A DNA stretch of 64,000 nucleotides from Zoogloea sp. (GCF_028689785.1 NZ_JAQVCN010000010.1:28993-92992); one strand, 5' to 3'; shown: positions 9,499-20,865, numbered from the stretch's first letter. Notes: a model not told the origin generated them from the letters alone. Program-made: numbers and translations.

Positions 9499-9833
9499 CT
9501 CACCCCGGACGGGCCGAGGAGCCAATTGCCGGTGCGCACACCCACGTAGGCACCGGCGGCATTCCAGGCCATGTCCTTCCACGAGAACCGGTTGCAGTCC
9601 CGCGTACTGTCATAGAACTCCTTGGCCACGCCAGGCACCAGGGCCAGGCCGACCGCCGTCCAGGTATCGTCGGACAGGCGCGAGGCCCCGACACCGAGCG
9701 CCAGGGACACCCCGAAGTGGGCAGCCTTGTCGCTGCCGGTCCAGTCGTCGTGGTGAGGTCCGCAAGCCGCGGCAGCAGTACTCAGGATGGTCAACAGCGC
9801 AAAGGCGGAGAGCCGGATTGGCAGGGTTTTCAA
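9480..9833 (-). CDS. YfiM-like small exported protein
   Basis: Signal peptide, DKAAHFGVSLALGVGAS and PGVAKEFYDS motifs. Confidence 0.65.
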   Translation of the reverse strand: MKTLPIRLSAFALLTILSTAAAACGPHHDDWTGSDKAAHFGVSLALGVGASRLSDDTWTAVGLALVPGVAKEFYDSTRDCNRFSWKDMAWNAAGAYVGVRTGNWLLGPSGVSYRVAF

Positions 9834-9952
9834 GAATCACCTCATCATCAAATAATGTGTCGTCAGCATGATACGGAAGTGTGTGACGTCCTGAATGCTT
9901 TTGCCTGGCGCACATGTCAGAATCCGGCGCACTATCGTTCAAGGAGCACGTG

Positions 9953-10642
9953 ATGCATGAAATCCGGATCTGGGATCTGCCCCTGCGACTATTTCACTGG
10001 ATGCTTGCGCTGGCCGTGACCGGAGCAATGATCAGTGGACAGATCGGTGGCAATCTGATGATCTGGCACGGCCGGCTGGGCATCCTGATCGCCGGCCTGC
10101 TCGGTTTTCGTCTGGCCTGGGGCCTGGTGGGGTCCACCCACGCCCGCTTTGCGAGCTTCGTACGCGGCCCCGGAGCGATCCTCGCCTACCTGCGCGGCGA
10201 ATGGCGCGGGCTGGGGCACAACCCGCTGGGCGCCCTGTCTGTGCTCGGCATGCTGACAGCCCTGGGGCTACAGACTGCGGGCGGGCTCTTCGGCAACGAC
10301 GACATCGCCTTTCAGGGGCCCCTGTACGCCCTGGTTTCCAAGGACACCAGCGACTGGCTGAGTGGCCTGCACCGCAAGGGCTTCTGGCTGATCCTGTTGC
10401 TGGTGCTCACCCACCTGGGCGCCATTGTGTTCTATCTGCGGGTGCACCGGGACAACCTGGTGCGCCCCATGATCACCGGTCGCAAGGCTGTCGCAAATCC
10501 TGACGGCCTGGCGCAGGCCCAAGGGGGTGGCATCGCGGCGCTGATCCTTGCCATCGGCATCGGGGTAGGCACGGGCTTTGCGGCCAGCGGTGCCTGGCAG
10601 CCCCCACCGCCCCCCGAGCCGGCTGCAGCACCGGCCTGGTAG
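9953..10642 (+). CDS. Cytochrome b561-type membrane protein
   Basis: IWDLPLRLFHWMLA start, several TM segments with conserved His (LFHW, WHGRLG, GLHRKGFW, THLGAI). Confidence 0.85.
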   Translation: MHEIRIWDLPLRLFHWMLALAVTGAMISGQIGGNLMIWHGRLGILIAGLLGFRLAWGLVGSTHARFASFVRGPGAILAYLRGEWRGLGHNPLGALSVLGMLTALGLQTAGGLFGNDDIAFQGPLYALVSKDTSDWLSGLHRKGFWLILLLVLTHLGAIVFYLRVHRDNLVRPMITGRKAVANPDGLAQAQGGGIAALILAIGIGVGTGFAASGAWQPPPPPEPAAAPAW

Positions 10643-10724
10643 GGCAGACCACTGCGGGCCCGCGAGCAGGCTGCGGTGCGAGCAGCGGGACTCGGGCAGC
10701 AGGAGAGAGGCTGCGCCGTATTGC

Positions 10725-11192
10725 TTATTCGTCCTTGCGGAACTTGTCGTGACAGGCCTTGCAAGATTCTCCCGTCTTGCCGAACTGCACCTTGATCGCT
10801 GCCACGTCCCCGGTGGCTGCCACCTTCTGCAGCTCGTTGGCTTCCTTCACGAACGAGACGGCCAACTTGCGGACCTCGTCCTGCTGCTGGAAGAACTCGG
10901 GCTTGACCCGGGTCTTCTGGCTGCCGACATCCTTATCGGTAGCTGCGCCAAAGAGGGCGCCCATGCCAGAGTTGGCAGTGGCGGCGATCAGGTTAGCTGC
11001 AGCCAGCACCTGGTCCTTGTTGAAACTGGAGGGGTTGTCGATGGTCTGGGCCTTGATCTTGCCCATGTTCCACGACATGAAGGAATAACCCGCCTTGCGG
11101 AACTTGATCTGATCTTCCGGCTTGACCTGGGCGCTGGCCCCGGTACCAAGGCCCAAAATCAGGGCGGCAAAAAGCGCTTGTTTGATCTGCAT
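10725..11192 (-). CDS. Class II c-type cytochrome (c'/c556-like)
   Basis: Signal peptide; C-terminal CKACH heme motif. Confidence 0.88.
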   Translation of the reverse strand: MQIKQALFAALILGLGTGASAQVKPEDQIKFRKAGYSFMSWNMGKIKAQTIDNPSSFNKDQVLAAANLIAATANSGMGALFGAATDKDVGSQKTRVKPEFFQQQDEVRKLAVSFVKEANELQKVAATGDVAAIKVQFGKTGESCKACHDKFRKDE

Positions 11193-11316
11193 GAATTCAC
11201 TCCGGTGTGATTGAAATCGAGAAACGGCCTGGCCGGTGCTCTAGCAGAGCCGGGCGCAGCCGCCGGGCGGATTATTCCATAACGCTGGGAAAAACCGCCC
11301 CCACAACAGGGTGAAA

Positions 11317-11883
11317 TCAGAGCGGGCGCCAGACCGTCAGGGCACCGCGGATCTGACCTTTTTCATAGCCGAAGGCCCGGTCGAGGGGATAATTACGGGC
11401 CAGTTCGCTCTTCAGCCCGGCCTCGATCTGCTCTGCCGCACCATGACACTTGAGGCACACGTCACCAACGGGGATGGCACGCATGTAGCGGAACATCGGC
11501 TTGCCGTTCTCGGTGACGATCTCACCCGTTTCCAGGCTCTCGATCTTCTCTCCGGCGGCGGCGCGAATATTGAAATCGGCAAGCTGACGTGCTTCCCAGG
11601 TGTCGGGCGTGCCCCGCTCGGGATTACGGGTCTTCAAGCTGACCCGGGACATCTTCCAGCCAGTTTTTTCCGACTGCTCCTTGAGCAGCTGCGGCGCCTT
11701 TTCCTTGCACACCGGGATGGCTTTGACCACGCCCTGGCTGGCGACCGTCTCCTGCATCATCGCAACCACCTTCGGCAACACCGGCAGGGCATTCTTGCGG
11801 GTATCCAATTTCAGGGTTTCCACGTCCTGGGCGTGGGCTGAGCCGGCCACCAGCGCAGCAGTCACAAGAGCAATACGTAGCAT
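11317..11883 (-). CDS. DUF3365 (Tll0287-like) heme protein
   Basis: Signal peptide; CLKCHG heme motif; SLKTRNPERGTPDTWE typical of DUF3365. Confidence 0.82.
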   Translation of the reverse strand: MLRIALVTAALVAGSAHAQDVETLKLDTRKNALPVLPKVVAMMQETVASQGVVKAIPVCKEKAPQLLKEQSEKTGWKMSRVSLKTRNPERGTPDTWEARQLADFNIRAAAGEKIESLETGEIVTENGKPMFRYMRAIPVGDVCLKCHGAAEQIEAGLKSELARNYPLDRAFGYEKGQIRGALTVWRPL

Positions 11884-12020
11884 GAGCGCGTCCTTTAATT
11901 AGAAAACTCTAATATACAGGATATCCGCTCAAGCTTGCCATTCAGATTTCAGACGGGACACCGTGCAACCAAATCACTGGCAGAAAGACCAATAGGAACC
12001 CCAACCGCGAGGAGCACACC

Positions 12021-12260
12021 ATGGAATCCCAGACCCACAGCATCGCCAACTTGTTCGCCCAGCTCGGCCTGCCCAGCGAAACAGCCGCCATCGACGCCTT
12101 CATCGACACCCACTCGCCCCTGCCCCCTGAGCTCCGGCTGGCCGATGCGCCATTCTGGACACCCGCCCAGGCCCACTTTCTGAAAACCGAACTCGACGAG
12201 GACGCTGACTGGAGCGCCGTCATCGATACTCTCGACGCCCGCCTGCGCCACCGGGCCTGA
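12021..12260 (+). CDS. DUF2789 family protein
   Basis: 79 aa; LFAQLGLPSE...FIDTHSPLP...FWTPAQAHFLK family pattern. Confidence 0.75.
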   Translation: MESQTHSIANLFAQLGLPSETAAIDAFIDTHSPLPPELRLADAPFWTPAQAHFLKTELDEDADWSAVIDTLDARLRHRA

Positions 12261-12292
12261 ACGGCCACCCGGCAGGCGAAGGGAACGGATGT

Positions 12293-13516
12293 TCAGTCTG
12301 CAAGCAGGAAGCGCTGGGGGTCGACGCCCCACTTGTCCGGGGCTTCGGCAGAGACAATGCGATCTCCCCCGCCGTTTCCGAGCTTGCGGCCCAGATCAAG
12401 GAGTTCGGGCTTGATGTAGCCATTGGATTTGGTGCTGAAGAACACCCGCAGCTTCGGAGTCAGCAGACTGCCTTCGTTCTGCTCTATCACCACCCCCAGG
12501 CGGCCGGACTCCAGCCGCACCAGGCTGCCCACGGGGTAGATACCTACACAGCGCATGAAGGCCTGGAGCAGCTTCTGGTCAAAGTGATTGGTGCTCCACT
12601 CCCACATCTTGCGCAGGGCCTCCGCGGCCGGCATGCCTTTGTGATAGCAGCGGTCGGCAGTGATCGCGTCATAGACATCCACGATAGCCGCCATGCGCGC
12701 CATAGTGGAGATAGCATCGCCCGCCAGCCTGTCCGGGTAGCCAGTGCCGTCCAGCCGTTCGTGGTGATGGCGGGTGATATCAAGGGGAATGGCACCGATA
12801 CCAGGGGTTTCCAGCAGCACCGCATGCCCATCGCCGGGGTGCTGCTTGATCAATTCAAACTCCGCGTCGGTGAGACGCCCGGGCTTGTTGAGCACCTCAT
12901 CCGGCACCTTCATTTTGCCGATATCGTGGAGCAGACCGCCGATACCCCCCTGGCGCAGCTCGTCCCCATCGATGCCGAGGGAGCGCCCGAAGGCGATCAT
13001 CAGGGTGCACACGCTGACGGAGTGCAGAAACGTGTAGTCGTCCTTGTTCTTGATGCCGATCAGGCCCATCAGCGCCCCGCCATTGCGCAGCACCGACCCG
13101 GTGATTGCCTCCACCACGGGCTCGGCGTCATCAAGAGACACGGCCTTGCCCAGGCGTACGTCACTCATCATGGTGCGCACCACCTTGTGGGCCTGCTCAT
13201 GGACGCGCTTCGCCCTGGCCAGTTCTTCCCGCACAGAGACGCGGACGATCTGCTCCTGGGGCGCAGACATGGCCTTGACGATCTCCTGCTCGACCGCGGC
13301 TTGAACCTGGTCTGCCGCCACAGCCTCCACATCATCGAGGCCACGCTTTGTGTCGATATAAACGTGCTGGATACCCGCCTCGACAATGCGGCGCAAGTCG
13401 CCGTCACCCTTCAGCACAAACTGGGCGCGCCAGAATGGATGAGACATCCAGTCGCCACAAAGCTCCTGGATAAACATGCCGGGCCGAAGCCGGGTCACTG
13501 GAATTTTCTTAAGCAT
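12293..13516 (-). CDS. HD-GYP domain c-di-GMP phosphodiesterase
   Basis: LLHDIGKMKVPDEVLNKPG and HHERLDGTGYPDRL; N-terminal DUF3391-like LKKIPVTRLRPGMFI. Confidence 0.9.
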   Translation of the reverse strand: MLKKIPVTRLRPGMFIQELCGDWMSHPFWRAQFVLKGDGDLRRIVEAGIQHVYIDTKRGLDDVEAVAADQVQAAVEQEIVKAMSAPQEQIVRVSVREELARAKRVHEQAHKVVRTMMSDVRLGKAVSLDDAEPVVEAITGSVLRNGGALMGLIGIKNKDDYTFLHSVSVCTLMIAFGRSLGIDGDELRQGGIGGLLHDIGKMKVPDEVLNKPGRLTDAEFELIKQHPGDGHAVLLETPGIGAIPLDITRHHHERLDGTGYPDRLAGDAISTMARMAAIVDVYDAITADRCYHKGMPAAEALRKMWEWSTNHFDQKLLQAFMRCVGIYPVGSLVRLESGRLGVVIEQNEGSLLTPKLRVFFSTKSNGYIKPELLDLGRKLGNGGGDRIVSAEAPDKWGVDPQRFLLAD

Positions 13517-13705
13517 GGAACGGGACACTGTGGGGAGAGAAGCGGCACGGCTCAAGGCCACCTGTTTTCCTTAACGGGTCTGTAACGGCCCTCAGCCGCC
13601 GGGCTTGAGCCCGTTTCGGTGCGGAGTGTGTCATACCCGTGCAAAAGTACACGATACGCAACCGCTATAATGCGAACTCTTTCCGCACTGCACATTCAAT
13701 AGTTC

Positions 13706-14530
13706 ATGGACATTATCCTGCTTCTGAAAGCGCTGATTCTCGGCGTGGTCGAAGGCCTGACCGAATTTCTGCCGATTTCCAGCACCGGACACCTGATCCT
13801 GGCCGGCGACCTGCTCAACTTCAACGATGACCGGGGCAAGCTGTTCGAGATCGTGATTCAATCAGGGGCCATTCTCGCCGTGGTGTGGGAATACCGTGAG
13901 CGAGTGATCCGGACCTTCTCCGGCCTGGGCCGACAACCGGAGGCCAACCGCCTGGTGCTCAACCTGTTCATCGCCTTCCTGCCCCTGGCCATCCTGGGGC
14001 TGATCTTCGGCAAGGCCATCAAGGCTTCGCTGTTTGCCCCCATCCCGGTGGCCACGGCCTTCATCCTCGGCGCCTTCGTGATCTTGTGGGCCGAACGCCG
14101 GCAGCACAGCATCCGCATCCACAGCGTGGACGAGATGAGCCCGCTGGACGCCCTCAAGATGGGCATCGCCCAGGCGGTGGCGCTGATCCCCGGCACCTCG
14201 CGTTCCGGCTCGACCATCATCGGCGGCATGCTTTTCGGCTTCTCGCGCCACGCCGCCACCGAGTTCTCCTTCTTCCTGGCCATCCCCACCCTCGGCATGG
14301 CGACCGTTTATCAGCTCTACAAAGAACGCGCCTTGCTGAGCATGGACGATCTGGGCATGTGGGTGGTGGGCTTCCTCTCGGCCTTTGCCTCCGCTTTCCT
14401 GTGCGTGCGCTGGCTGCTGCGCTACATCTCCAACCACGACTTCGTGCCCTTCGCCTGGTACCGCATCGCCTTCGGTATCGTGGTGCTGGTCACCTGGCAC
14501 TTCGGCCTGGTGGAATGGACGGCCCACTGA
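13706..14530 (+). CDS. uppP: Undecaprenyl-diphosphatase
   Basis: [18 protein letters not shown] and [14 protein letters not shown] motifs. Confidence 0.96.
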   Translation: MDIILLLKALILGVVEGLTEFLPISSTGHLILAGDLLNFNDDRGKLFEIVIQSGAILAVVWEYRERVIRTFSGLGRQPEANRLVLNLFIAFLPLAILGLIFGKAIKASLFAPIPVATAFILGAFVILWAERRQHSIRIHSVDEMSPLDALKMGIAQAVALIPGTSRSGSTIIGGMLFGFSRHAATEFSFFLAIPTLGMATVYQLYKERALLSMDDLGMWVVGFLSAFASAFLCVRWLLRYISNHDFVPFAWYRIAFGIVVLVTWHFGLVEWTAH

Positions 14531-14541
14531 GTCCTGCGCCC

Positions 14542-15471
14542 GTGACGGCCCGGACCGGCTCCGGGCCGTCGTCCCCGACGCCCTACCGCGTCCGGTTCAC
14601 CAACCTCCATGACAGCCGGCGGGCCCGCAGCCTGCCCCTCAAGCTCTACCTGCCCGACACTGCCCCAGCCGGCCTGATCCTCTTCTCCCACGGACTCGGT
14701 GGCTGTCGCGAGAGCGGCAGCGCATGGTTGTCCCATTGGGCCGGACGCCGCTTTGCCGCAATCGCCGTACAGCACCCCGGCAGTGACATCAGCCTGCTCC
14801 GCAACAACTCCCCCCTGGCCCTGCGCCAGGCATTCCGCCTGGCCATGAACCCCGATGAGCTGAGTTGCCGCGCTGACGACCTGCGCTTCGTGCTCAAGCG
14901 CATCGGCCGGGAGAGGAGCTTCCCCGACGCCCTCAACGCAGTACAGAGAATAGGTCTGTGCGGGCACTCCTTCGGTGCAGTCACCGTCCAACTGCTGGCG
15001 GGCGAACGCCGTCCCGAACAACCGGCGCACCCCCTCGACCCCCGCGTAACCGCAGTCCTGGCCCTGAGCCCATCGGCCCGCCATGCCGACAAAGGCCCGG
15101 GGCTGGCCCACCGCTTCGGGCAGATCCACCTGCCCTTCCTGAGCATCACCGGCAGCCGCGACGATGGCATGGGCCTGTCCGACATCACTGCCGCCAATCG
15201 CGAACTGCCCTTCCGCCACATGCCGCCTGGCGACAAGACCTTGCTGGTCTTTGCCCATGGCACCCACCTGGACTTTGCCGGGCAGGCCAGCCAGGCCGAA
15301 GGCACGGTCTTCCCTGTCCGCCGCGAAGCACCGGCTTTCAAAGACAATCTGCTGGCCGCCAGCAGCGCCTTCTGGCGCGCCCACCTGGCCGGCGACGTCG
15401 ATGCCCGCCACTGGCTGAGCACCACCTTTCCCGGCCAACTGAGGCCTGAAGACCGCTTCGAGACCAAATGA
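14542..15471 (+). CDS. Alpha/beta hydrolase (PAF-acetylhydrolase-like)
   Basis: LILFSHGLGG and GLCGHSFGAVT nucleophile elbow; likely GTG start inside ORF 14086..15471. Confidence 0.75.
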   Translation: MTARTGSGPSSPTPYRVRFTNLHDSRRARSLPLKLYLPDTAPAGLILFSHGLGGCRESGSAWLSHWAGRRFAAIAVQHPGSDISLLRNNSPLALRQAFRLAMNPDELSCRADDLRFVLKRIGRERSFPDALNAVQRIGLCGHSFGAVTVQLLAGERRPEQPAHPLDPRVTAVLALSPSARHADKGPGLAHRFGQIHLPFLSITGSRDDGMGLSDITAANRELPFRHMPPGDKTLLVFAHGTHLDFAGQASQAEGTVFPVRREAPAFKDNLLAASSAFWRAHLAGDVDARHWLSTTFPGQLRPEDRFETK

Positions 15472-16040
15472 TCATCTACCTCCACGGCTTTCGTTCCGGC
15501 CCCGAATCCTGGAAAGCCCGCAGTCTGGGGGCACGCATGGCCGCCCACGGCCTGGGCGAAGCCCTGTGGTGCGGCCAGCTCCCCGTCTCTGCCCGGGACG
15601 CCATCGCCCTTGCGGAAGCCCAAATCGCCCGCTGCCACACCCCGCCCACCGTGGTCGGCAGCTCACTCGGCGGCTATTACGCCACCCATCTGGCCGAAAA
15701 GCATGGGCTCAGGGCGGTACTGGTCAATCCGGCGGTGATCGCGCCCCTGTCCCTGTCGGCCTACCTGGGCACCCAGACCCATATGTACACCGGGGAGGCC
15801 TTCGAATTCACCCCCACCCACATCGCCGAGCTACAGGCCATCGAAGTCCCGGCCATCACCCTGCCCGAACGCTACTGGCTGATGGTCGAGACCGGTGACG
15901 AGGTGCTCGACTACCGCCACGCGGTAGCCCGTTATGCAGGCTGCCGGCAAAGTGTGCTGGATGGCGGTGACCACAGTTTCACCCGCTGGGACGACTACCT
16001 CGACCCCCTCCTTCAGTTCGCTGGACTTCTGCCCGAATGA
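15468..16040 (+). CDS. YqiA/YcfP-family alpha/beta hydrolase
   Basis: MIIYLHGFRSGPES start, VVGSSLGGYYATHL elbow; ATGA overlap with the upstream gene. Confidence 0.85.
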   Translation: MIIYLHGFRSGPESWKARSLGARMAAHGLGEALWCGQLPVSARDAIALAEAQIARCHTPPTVVGSSLGGYYATHLAEKHGLRAVLVNPAVIAPLSLSAYLGTQTHMYTGEAFEFTPTHIAELQAIEVPAITLPERYWLMVETGDEVLDYRHAVARYAGCRQSVLDGGDHSFTRWDDYLDPLLQFAGLLPE

Positions 16041-16888
16041 CGACCCAGACTCCCTCGGGCTTCGACGCCCGTCGCTTCAAGGCCCTGGAGCGCAGCGGCT
16101 TCAACCGTATCGCCTCCCGCTATGCCGATGGCGCGCCCCTGCGGGCCACCCTGCAAGCCGCGCTCCTCGACGCTGCCATGCTGGCCCCCGGTGAGCATGT
16201 CCTGGATCTGGCTGCAGGCCCCGGCCTGCTGGCCCGTGACGCAGCCCACCGGGTATTGCCCGACGGTTGGGTGCTGGCCAGCGACATCGCCGAAACCATG
16301 CTCGCAGAGGGGCTGCGGCGTGCCACCCTGGAAGGCTTGCCCGATCTCCTTGCCACCGCGTGTGACGCAGAACACCTGGCCTTTGCCGACGGCAGCTTCG
16401 ATGTCGCCCTGCTCGGCCTGGGCCTGTTCATCTTTCCCGATCCGGGCAAAGCCCTGACCGAGCTGCACCGGGTGCTCCGGCCGGGCGGGCGCATCGCCCT
16501 TTCGGTGTGGAGCCCCAGAGATGACGTGCCACTGATCGCCCGCGCCCAGGACTGCATCGCCCGGCTGCTGCCGGCCCCCAAGGTACCGCGCCCGTCGGTG
16601 TTCCGCCTGGGCACGACCGAGGCTCTGGAGCCCCTGCTTCAGGCAGCAGGCTTCAGCCGGATTGAGTTCGCGCCCCACGCCTTCACCTGCCGGTTTGCCT
16701 GCGCCGACGACTACTGGCAGGCCTTCCTGGACCTGGCCGGGGGTGCGGCGGAAGCCCTGTCGCGGCTCCCCGAGGCAATCCAGACCCGGCTGCGTGACGA
16801 GGTAGCCACGGAACTCGCCCCCCACCGGGACGGGGACAGCTACGCCGTGGCCGGCAGCGTGCTGATCGCCACCGGGCAGCGCGCCTGA
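16037..16888 (+). CDS. Class I SAM-dependent methyltransferase
   Basis: HVLDLAAGPGLLARDAA motif I and LRPGGRIALSVW. Confidence 0.85.
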   Translation: MTTQTPSGFDARRFKALERSGFNRIASRYADGAPLRATLQAALLDAAMLAPGEHVLDLAAGPGLLARDAAHRVLPDGWVLASDIAETMLAEGLRRATLEGLPDLLATACDAEHLAFADGSFDVALLGLGLFIFPDPGKALTELHRVLRPGGRIALSVWSPRDDVPLIARAQDCIARLLPAPKVPRPSVFRLGTTEALEPLLQAAGFSRIEFAPHAFTCRFACADDYWQAFLDLAGGAAEALSRLPEAIQTRLRDEVATELAPHRDGDSYAVAGSVLIATGQRA

Positions 16889-16889
16889 A

Positions 16890-18335
16890 TCAGGCCTCCT
16901 CGGCCGACTCCGCCGCGGCCCCCTTGACCACGCCAAACCGGGCCAGGGTGCGCTCCCGCGCCTTGGCGTGATCAACAACCGGTGCGGGATAGTCGGTGCC
17001 GATCACGCAGCCGGCGAGCTTCTGGTCGATGGGCGGCAGGGTCCACGGGGCGTGGATGTACTTGTCGGGTACCCGCGCCAGCTCCGGCAGATAGCGCCGG
17101 ATGAAGCTGCCGTCAGGATCGAATTTTTCTGACTGGGTCACCGGATTGAAGATGCGGAAGTAGGGTTGCGCATCACAGCCCGTGGAGGCCGCCCACTGCC
17201 AGCCGCCATTGTTGGCTGCCAGATCGAAGTCATTCAGATGCTCGGCGAAATAAGCCTCACCGGCCCGCCAGTCGATGCCCAGATCCTTGGTCAGGAAGGA
17301 CGCCACAATCATGCGCAGACGGTTGTGCATGTAGCCGCTATGGTTGATCTGGCGCATCGCCGCATCCACGATGGGGTAACCCGTGCGCCCCTCGCACCAG
17401 GCGGCAAACAGCGCAGGATCGGCGTCCCAGGCCACCCGGTCGTACTCGGGCCGAAAGCTCGCCCCCACCACCCGGGGGTGATGCCACAGGATCTGGAAAT
17501 AGAAATCCCGCCACACCAGTTCCGACAGCCAGGTGTCCGCCCCTTCGCCGCCAGCATCCCGGGCTGCCCGGGCCAGCTCACGGATCGACACGGTACCGAA
17601 ACGCAGGTGCACCGACAGGTAGGACACCCCCTTCACCGCCGGAAAGTCCCGCCGGGCCTTGTAGCGCCCGATGCGTTTGAGGAAATCCTCGAACAGCCGG
17701 CGCCCACCGGCCATGCCCGGAACGATGCCCAGCTCGCCCAGGTTGGTCGCCTCGAAACCCAGCCTGGCCAGATCCGGCAGGCACTCTCCCTCCGGGAGGG
17801 GCGCCAGTCGGGCAGCATACTTGTCTACCGGGTAGGCCTTGAGATGAAAGTCGGTCAGCGTCTTGAGCCAGGCGCGCTTGTAAGGAGTGAACACCGAGAA
17901 CGGCGCGCCACCCTGGGTCAACACCTCGGCCTTCTCAAAGATCACCTGATCCTTGAAGTCGGCAAAGCTGATTCCCAGCAGGCGCAGACGCTCGGCCACA
18001 TCACCGTCCCGGGCAATGGCAGCAGGCTCGTAGTCCCGGTTGGCCAACACTACCTCTACACCAAGGTGCTGGGCCAGAGCAGGAATGGCGTCCCGCGCCC
18101 CGGCATGGCGCACGATGAGGCCGCCGCCTCGGGCCCGCAGAGCGGAGTCCAGCTCGGCCACGCAGCCAAGAATGAACTCCACCCGCCGGTCGCAGCGACT
18201 CGGCAGGGCATCGAGAATTTCCCGATCGAAAACAAAGGCACAAAATACCCGCTGGTAATTTTTGAGGGCGTGATACAGCGCGGCATGATCAAAGTCGCGC
18301 AGGTCGCGACGAAACCAGACAAGGGCAGCAGACAT
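16890..18335 (-). CDS. phrB: Deoxyribodipyrimidine photo-lyase
   Basis: [16 protein letters not shown] start; [20 protein letters not shown] and [30 protein letters not shown]. Confidence 0.95.
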   Translation of the reverse strand: MSAALVWFRRDLRDFDHAALYHALKNYQRVFCAFVFDREILDALPSRCDRRVEFILGCVAELDSALRARGGGLIVRHAGARDAIPALAQHLGVEVVLANRDYEPAAIARDGDVAERLRLLGISFADFKDQVIFEKAEVLTQGGAPFSVFTPYKRAWLKTLTDFHLKAYPVDKYAARLAPLPEGECLPDLARLGFEATNLGELGIVPGMAGGRRLFEDFLKRIGRYKARRDFPAVKGVSYLSVHLRFGTVSIRELARAARDAGGEGADTWLSELVWRDFYFQILWHHPRVVGASFRPEYDRVAWDADPALFAAWCEGRTGYPIVDAAMRQINHSGYMHNRLRMIVASFLTKDLGIDWRAGEAYFAEHLNDFDLAANNGGWQWAASTGCDAQPYFRIFNPVTQSEKFDPDGSFIRRYLPELARVPDKYIHAPWTLPPIDQKLAGCVIGTDYPAPVVDHAKARERTLARFGVVKGAAAESAEEA

Positions 18336-18427
18336 GGGCGGCAGGTCAATCGGCAGGGAAGCAATGGACGCAAGCATGCCCCAAAAGTTGCCGCTACAAT
18401 CGGGCACCTCGGCTTAAAATAGCACCC

Positions 18428-18994
18428 GTGATTACGACGACCATCAACCTTACCGATCATTTCCTGATCGCCATGCCTGCCATGGCTGATCCGAACTTTT
18501 CGCGCACCCTCACCTACATTGCCGAACACAACGAGAACGGCGCCATGGGGGTGATCGTCAATCGCCCCACCGACATGCGCCTGGCAAGCCTGTTCGAGCG
18601 CATCGACATGCCTCTGGAGCACCACGAGTTTGCGGATCTGCCCGTGTATTTCGGTGGCCCGGTTCAGTCCGACCGGGGCTTCGTGCTGCACCGCCCGGCG
18701 GGCAGCTGGCACTCGACCCTCAAGGTCAGTGACACCGTCGGCTTGACCAGCTCTCGCGATGTGCTCCAGTCCCTGGCCACCGAAGGCGAGCCCGGCGAGG
18801 TGCTGGTGGCTCTCGGCTATGCCGGCTGGTCTGCCGGCCAGCTTGAGCACGAACTGGCCCAGAACGCCTGGCTCACCGTGCCGGCCGACCTGTCCATCGT
18901 TTTCGACCTGCCGTCCGAAGAACGCCTGGCCGCCGCCATGCAGCTCCTTGGCATTGATTTCGCCAAGCTCTCCGACGTGGCCGGACACGCCTGA
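18428..18994 (+). CDS. YqgE/AlgH family protein
   Basis: [41 protein letters not shown]. Confidence 0.93.
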   Translation: MITTTINLTDHFLIAMPAMADPNFSRTLTYIAEHNENGAMGVIVNRPTDMRLASLFERIDMPLEHHEFADLPVYFGGPVQSDRGFVLHRPAGSWHSTLKVSDTVGLTSSRDVLQSLATEGEPGEVLVALGYAGWSAGQLEHELAQNAWLTVPADLSIVFDLPSEERLAAAMQLLGIDFAKLSDVAGHA

Positions 18995-19423
18995 GTGGGA
19001 ACCGTCCTCGGCTTCGACTTCGGCCTGGCCCGCATCGGCGTGGCCGTGGGTGAAACGGAAACAGGCCACGCGCACCCCCTTGTGGTGATATCCGAAGAAG
19101 CCAATGCAGCACGCTTCGCGGCCATCGAGGCGCTCCTTGCTGAATGGAAGCCGACCGCCCTGGTAGTGGGCCTGCCCACCCACCTGGACGGTAGCGAACA
19201 CGCCATGACCGTGCGTTGCCGCCGCTTCGCCAACCAGCTCCACGGCCGCTACGGGCTGCCGGTCACGCTGGTGGACGAGCGGCTGTCATCGGCCGAAGCG
19301 GAAGAACGCCTCAGTGAGGCCGGCCACCAAGGCTGGCGCAAGCAAAAGCCCCGACTCGACTCGGCCGCCGCCCAGATCATCCTGCTCCAGTACTTTGAAA
19401 GTGCCCGCCATGCAACTCCCTGA
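18995..19423 (+). CDS. ruvX: Holliday junction resolvase-like RuvX/YqgF
   Basis: [16 protein letters not shown] and [16 protein letters not shown] start. Confidence 0.93.
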   Translation: MGTVLGFDFGLARIGVAVGETETGHAHPLVVISEEANAARFAAIEALLAEWKPTALVVGLPTHLDGSEHAMTVRCRRFANQLHGRYGLPVTLVDERLSSAEAEERLSEAGHQGWRKQKPRLDSAAAQIILLQYFESARHATP

Positions 19424-19910
19424 AGCCGAACATCTCATCGCCACCCTCGCCGAGACGATGCGCCCCCGGGTCACCGCCGACACCTGCCTGGTCGGCATCC
19501 ACACTGGCGGGGTATGGCTGGCTGAGCGCCTGCATGCGCTGCTGGGCCTGTCCCAACCCCTTGGCAGCATCGACGTCAGCTTCTACCGGGACGACTACGC
19601 CGCCAAGGGCCTGCACCCCCAGCCCCAGGGCTCCAGGATCCCCTTCGACGTGGAAGATGCCCACATCGTCATCGTCGATGACGTGCTGTACACCGGCCGC
19701 ACCACCCGTGCCGCCCTCAACGAGCTCTTCGACTACGGCCGCCCCTCCCGGGTCGACCTGGCAGTGCTCATCGACCGGGGCGGCCGCGAGCTGCCCATCG
19801 CCCCCAGTTTCTGTGCCCTCACCCTGCCCGCACCCCTCCCAGCCGGGCAAAACCTCCAACTTGAGCGTGACGCCACCGGCGCCCTCACCATGAGGCTGAT
19901 CCATGCGTAA
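19410..19910 (+). CDS. pyrR: PyrR bifunctional pyr regulator/uracil phosphoribosyltransferase
   Basis: [37 protein letters not shown] motif; pyrR-pyrB-pyrC order. Confidence 0.93.
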   Translation: MQLPEAEHLIATLAETMRPRVTADTCLVGIHTGGVWLAERLHALLGLSQPLGSIDVSFYRDDYAAKGLHPQPQGSRIPFDVEDAHIVIVDDVLYTGRTTRAALNELFDYGRPSRVDLAVLIDRGGRELPIAPSFCALTLPAPLPAGQNLQLERDATGALTMRLIHA

Positions 19911-20865
19911 TCCCCAACTCAACAAGCACGGCGAGCTGCAGCACCTGCTGACCCTCGACGGCCTGCCCCGTGCCATCATCAACCAGATCCTCGACACCGC
20001 CGCGCCCTTCACCGAAGTTGCCGAGCGCGAGGTCAAGAAGCTGCCTCTCTTGCGTGGCAAGAGCGTGTTCAACCTGTTCTTCGAGAACAGCACCCGCACC
20101 CGCACCACCTTCGAGATCGCCGCCAAGCGCCTGTCGGCCGACGTGATCAACCTCAACGTGGCCACCTCCTCCACCAAGAAGGGCGAGACCCTGCTCGACA
20201 CCGTGGACAACCTGTGTGCCATGCACGCCGACATGTTCGTGGTGCGCCACGAATCCAGCGGCGCCCCGCACCTGATCGCCCAGCACCTGGAAAACACCGG
20301 CCGTGACCACATCCACGTGGTCAATGCCGGCGACGGACGTCATGCTCACCCCACCCAGGGGCTGCTGGACATGTACACCATCCGGCATTACAAAAAAGAG
20401 TTCCACAACCTCACCGTGGCCATCGTTGGCGACGTACTCCACTCCCGCGTGGCGCGCTCCCAGATCGCCGCGCTGACCACGCTGGGTGTGCCTGAAGTAC
20501 GCGTGATCGGCCCCCGCACCCTGCTCCCCACTGATGTGGAAAAAATGGGCGTGCGTTACTGCGCCACCATGGAGGAAGGCCTGAAGGGCGTGGACGTGGT
20601 GATGATGCTGCGCCTTCAGAACGAACGCATGAACGGCGCCCTGCTCCCCAGCCCCCAGGAGTTCTTCAAGGTGTGGGGCCTCACCGCTGAAAAGCTGGCC
20701 CTGGCCAAGCCCGACGCCATAGTGATGCACCCGGGCCCCATGAACCGGGGCGTCGAGATCGACTCCGCCGTGGCCGACGGCGGCCAGGCCGTGATCCTGC
20801 CCCAGGTCACCTTCGGTATCGCGGTCCGCATGGCCGTGATGAGCATGCTGGGCGGCAGCCACTGA
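19903..20865 (+). CDS. pyrB: Aspartate carbamoyltransferase catalytic subunit
   Basis: [30 protein letters not shown]. Confidence 0.96.
   Translation: MRNPQLNKHGELQHLLTLDGLPRAIINQILDTAAPFTEVAEREVKKLPLLRGKSVFNLFFENSTRTRTTFEIAAKRLSADVINLNVATSSTKKGETLLDTVDNLCAMHADMFVVRHESSGAPHLIAQHLENTGRDHIHVVNAGDGRHAHPTQGLLDMYTIRHYKKEFHNLTVAIVGDVLHSRVARSQIAALTTLGVPEVRVIGPRTLLPTDVEKMGVRYCATMEEGLKGVDVVMMLRLQNERMNGALLPSPQEFFKVWGLTAEKLALAKPDAIVMHPGPMNRGVEIDSAVADGGQAVILPQVTFGIAVRMAVMSMLGGSH

Noticed and set aside
14086-14541. N-terminal extension of the hydrolase ORF inside uppP
   Set aside because: Overlaps uppP in another frame with Arg/His/Pro-rich shadow composition. Start placed at GTG 14542.
17166-18422. 418-aa plus-strand ORF opposite the photolyase
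   Set aside because: Antisense to a convincing photolyase; no recognisable domain.
19300-19420. PyrR-type attenuator before pyrR/pyrB
   Set aside because: The genes overlap or abut with no leader. I could not identify a terminator/antiterminator pair, so RNA attenuation is not supported.
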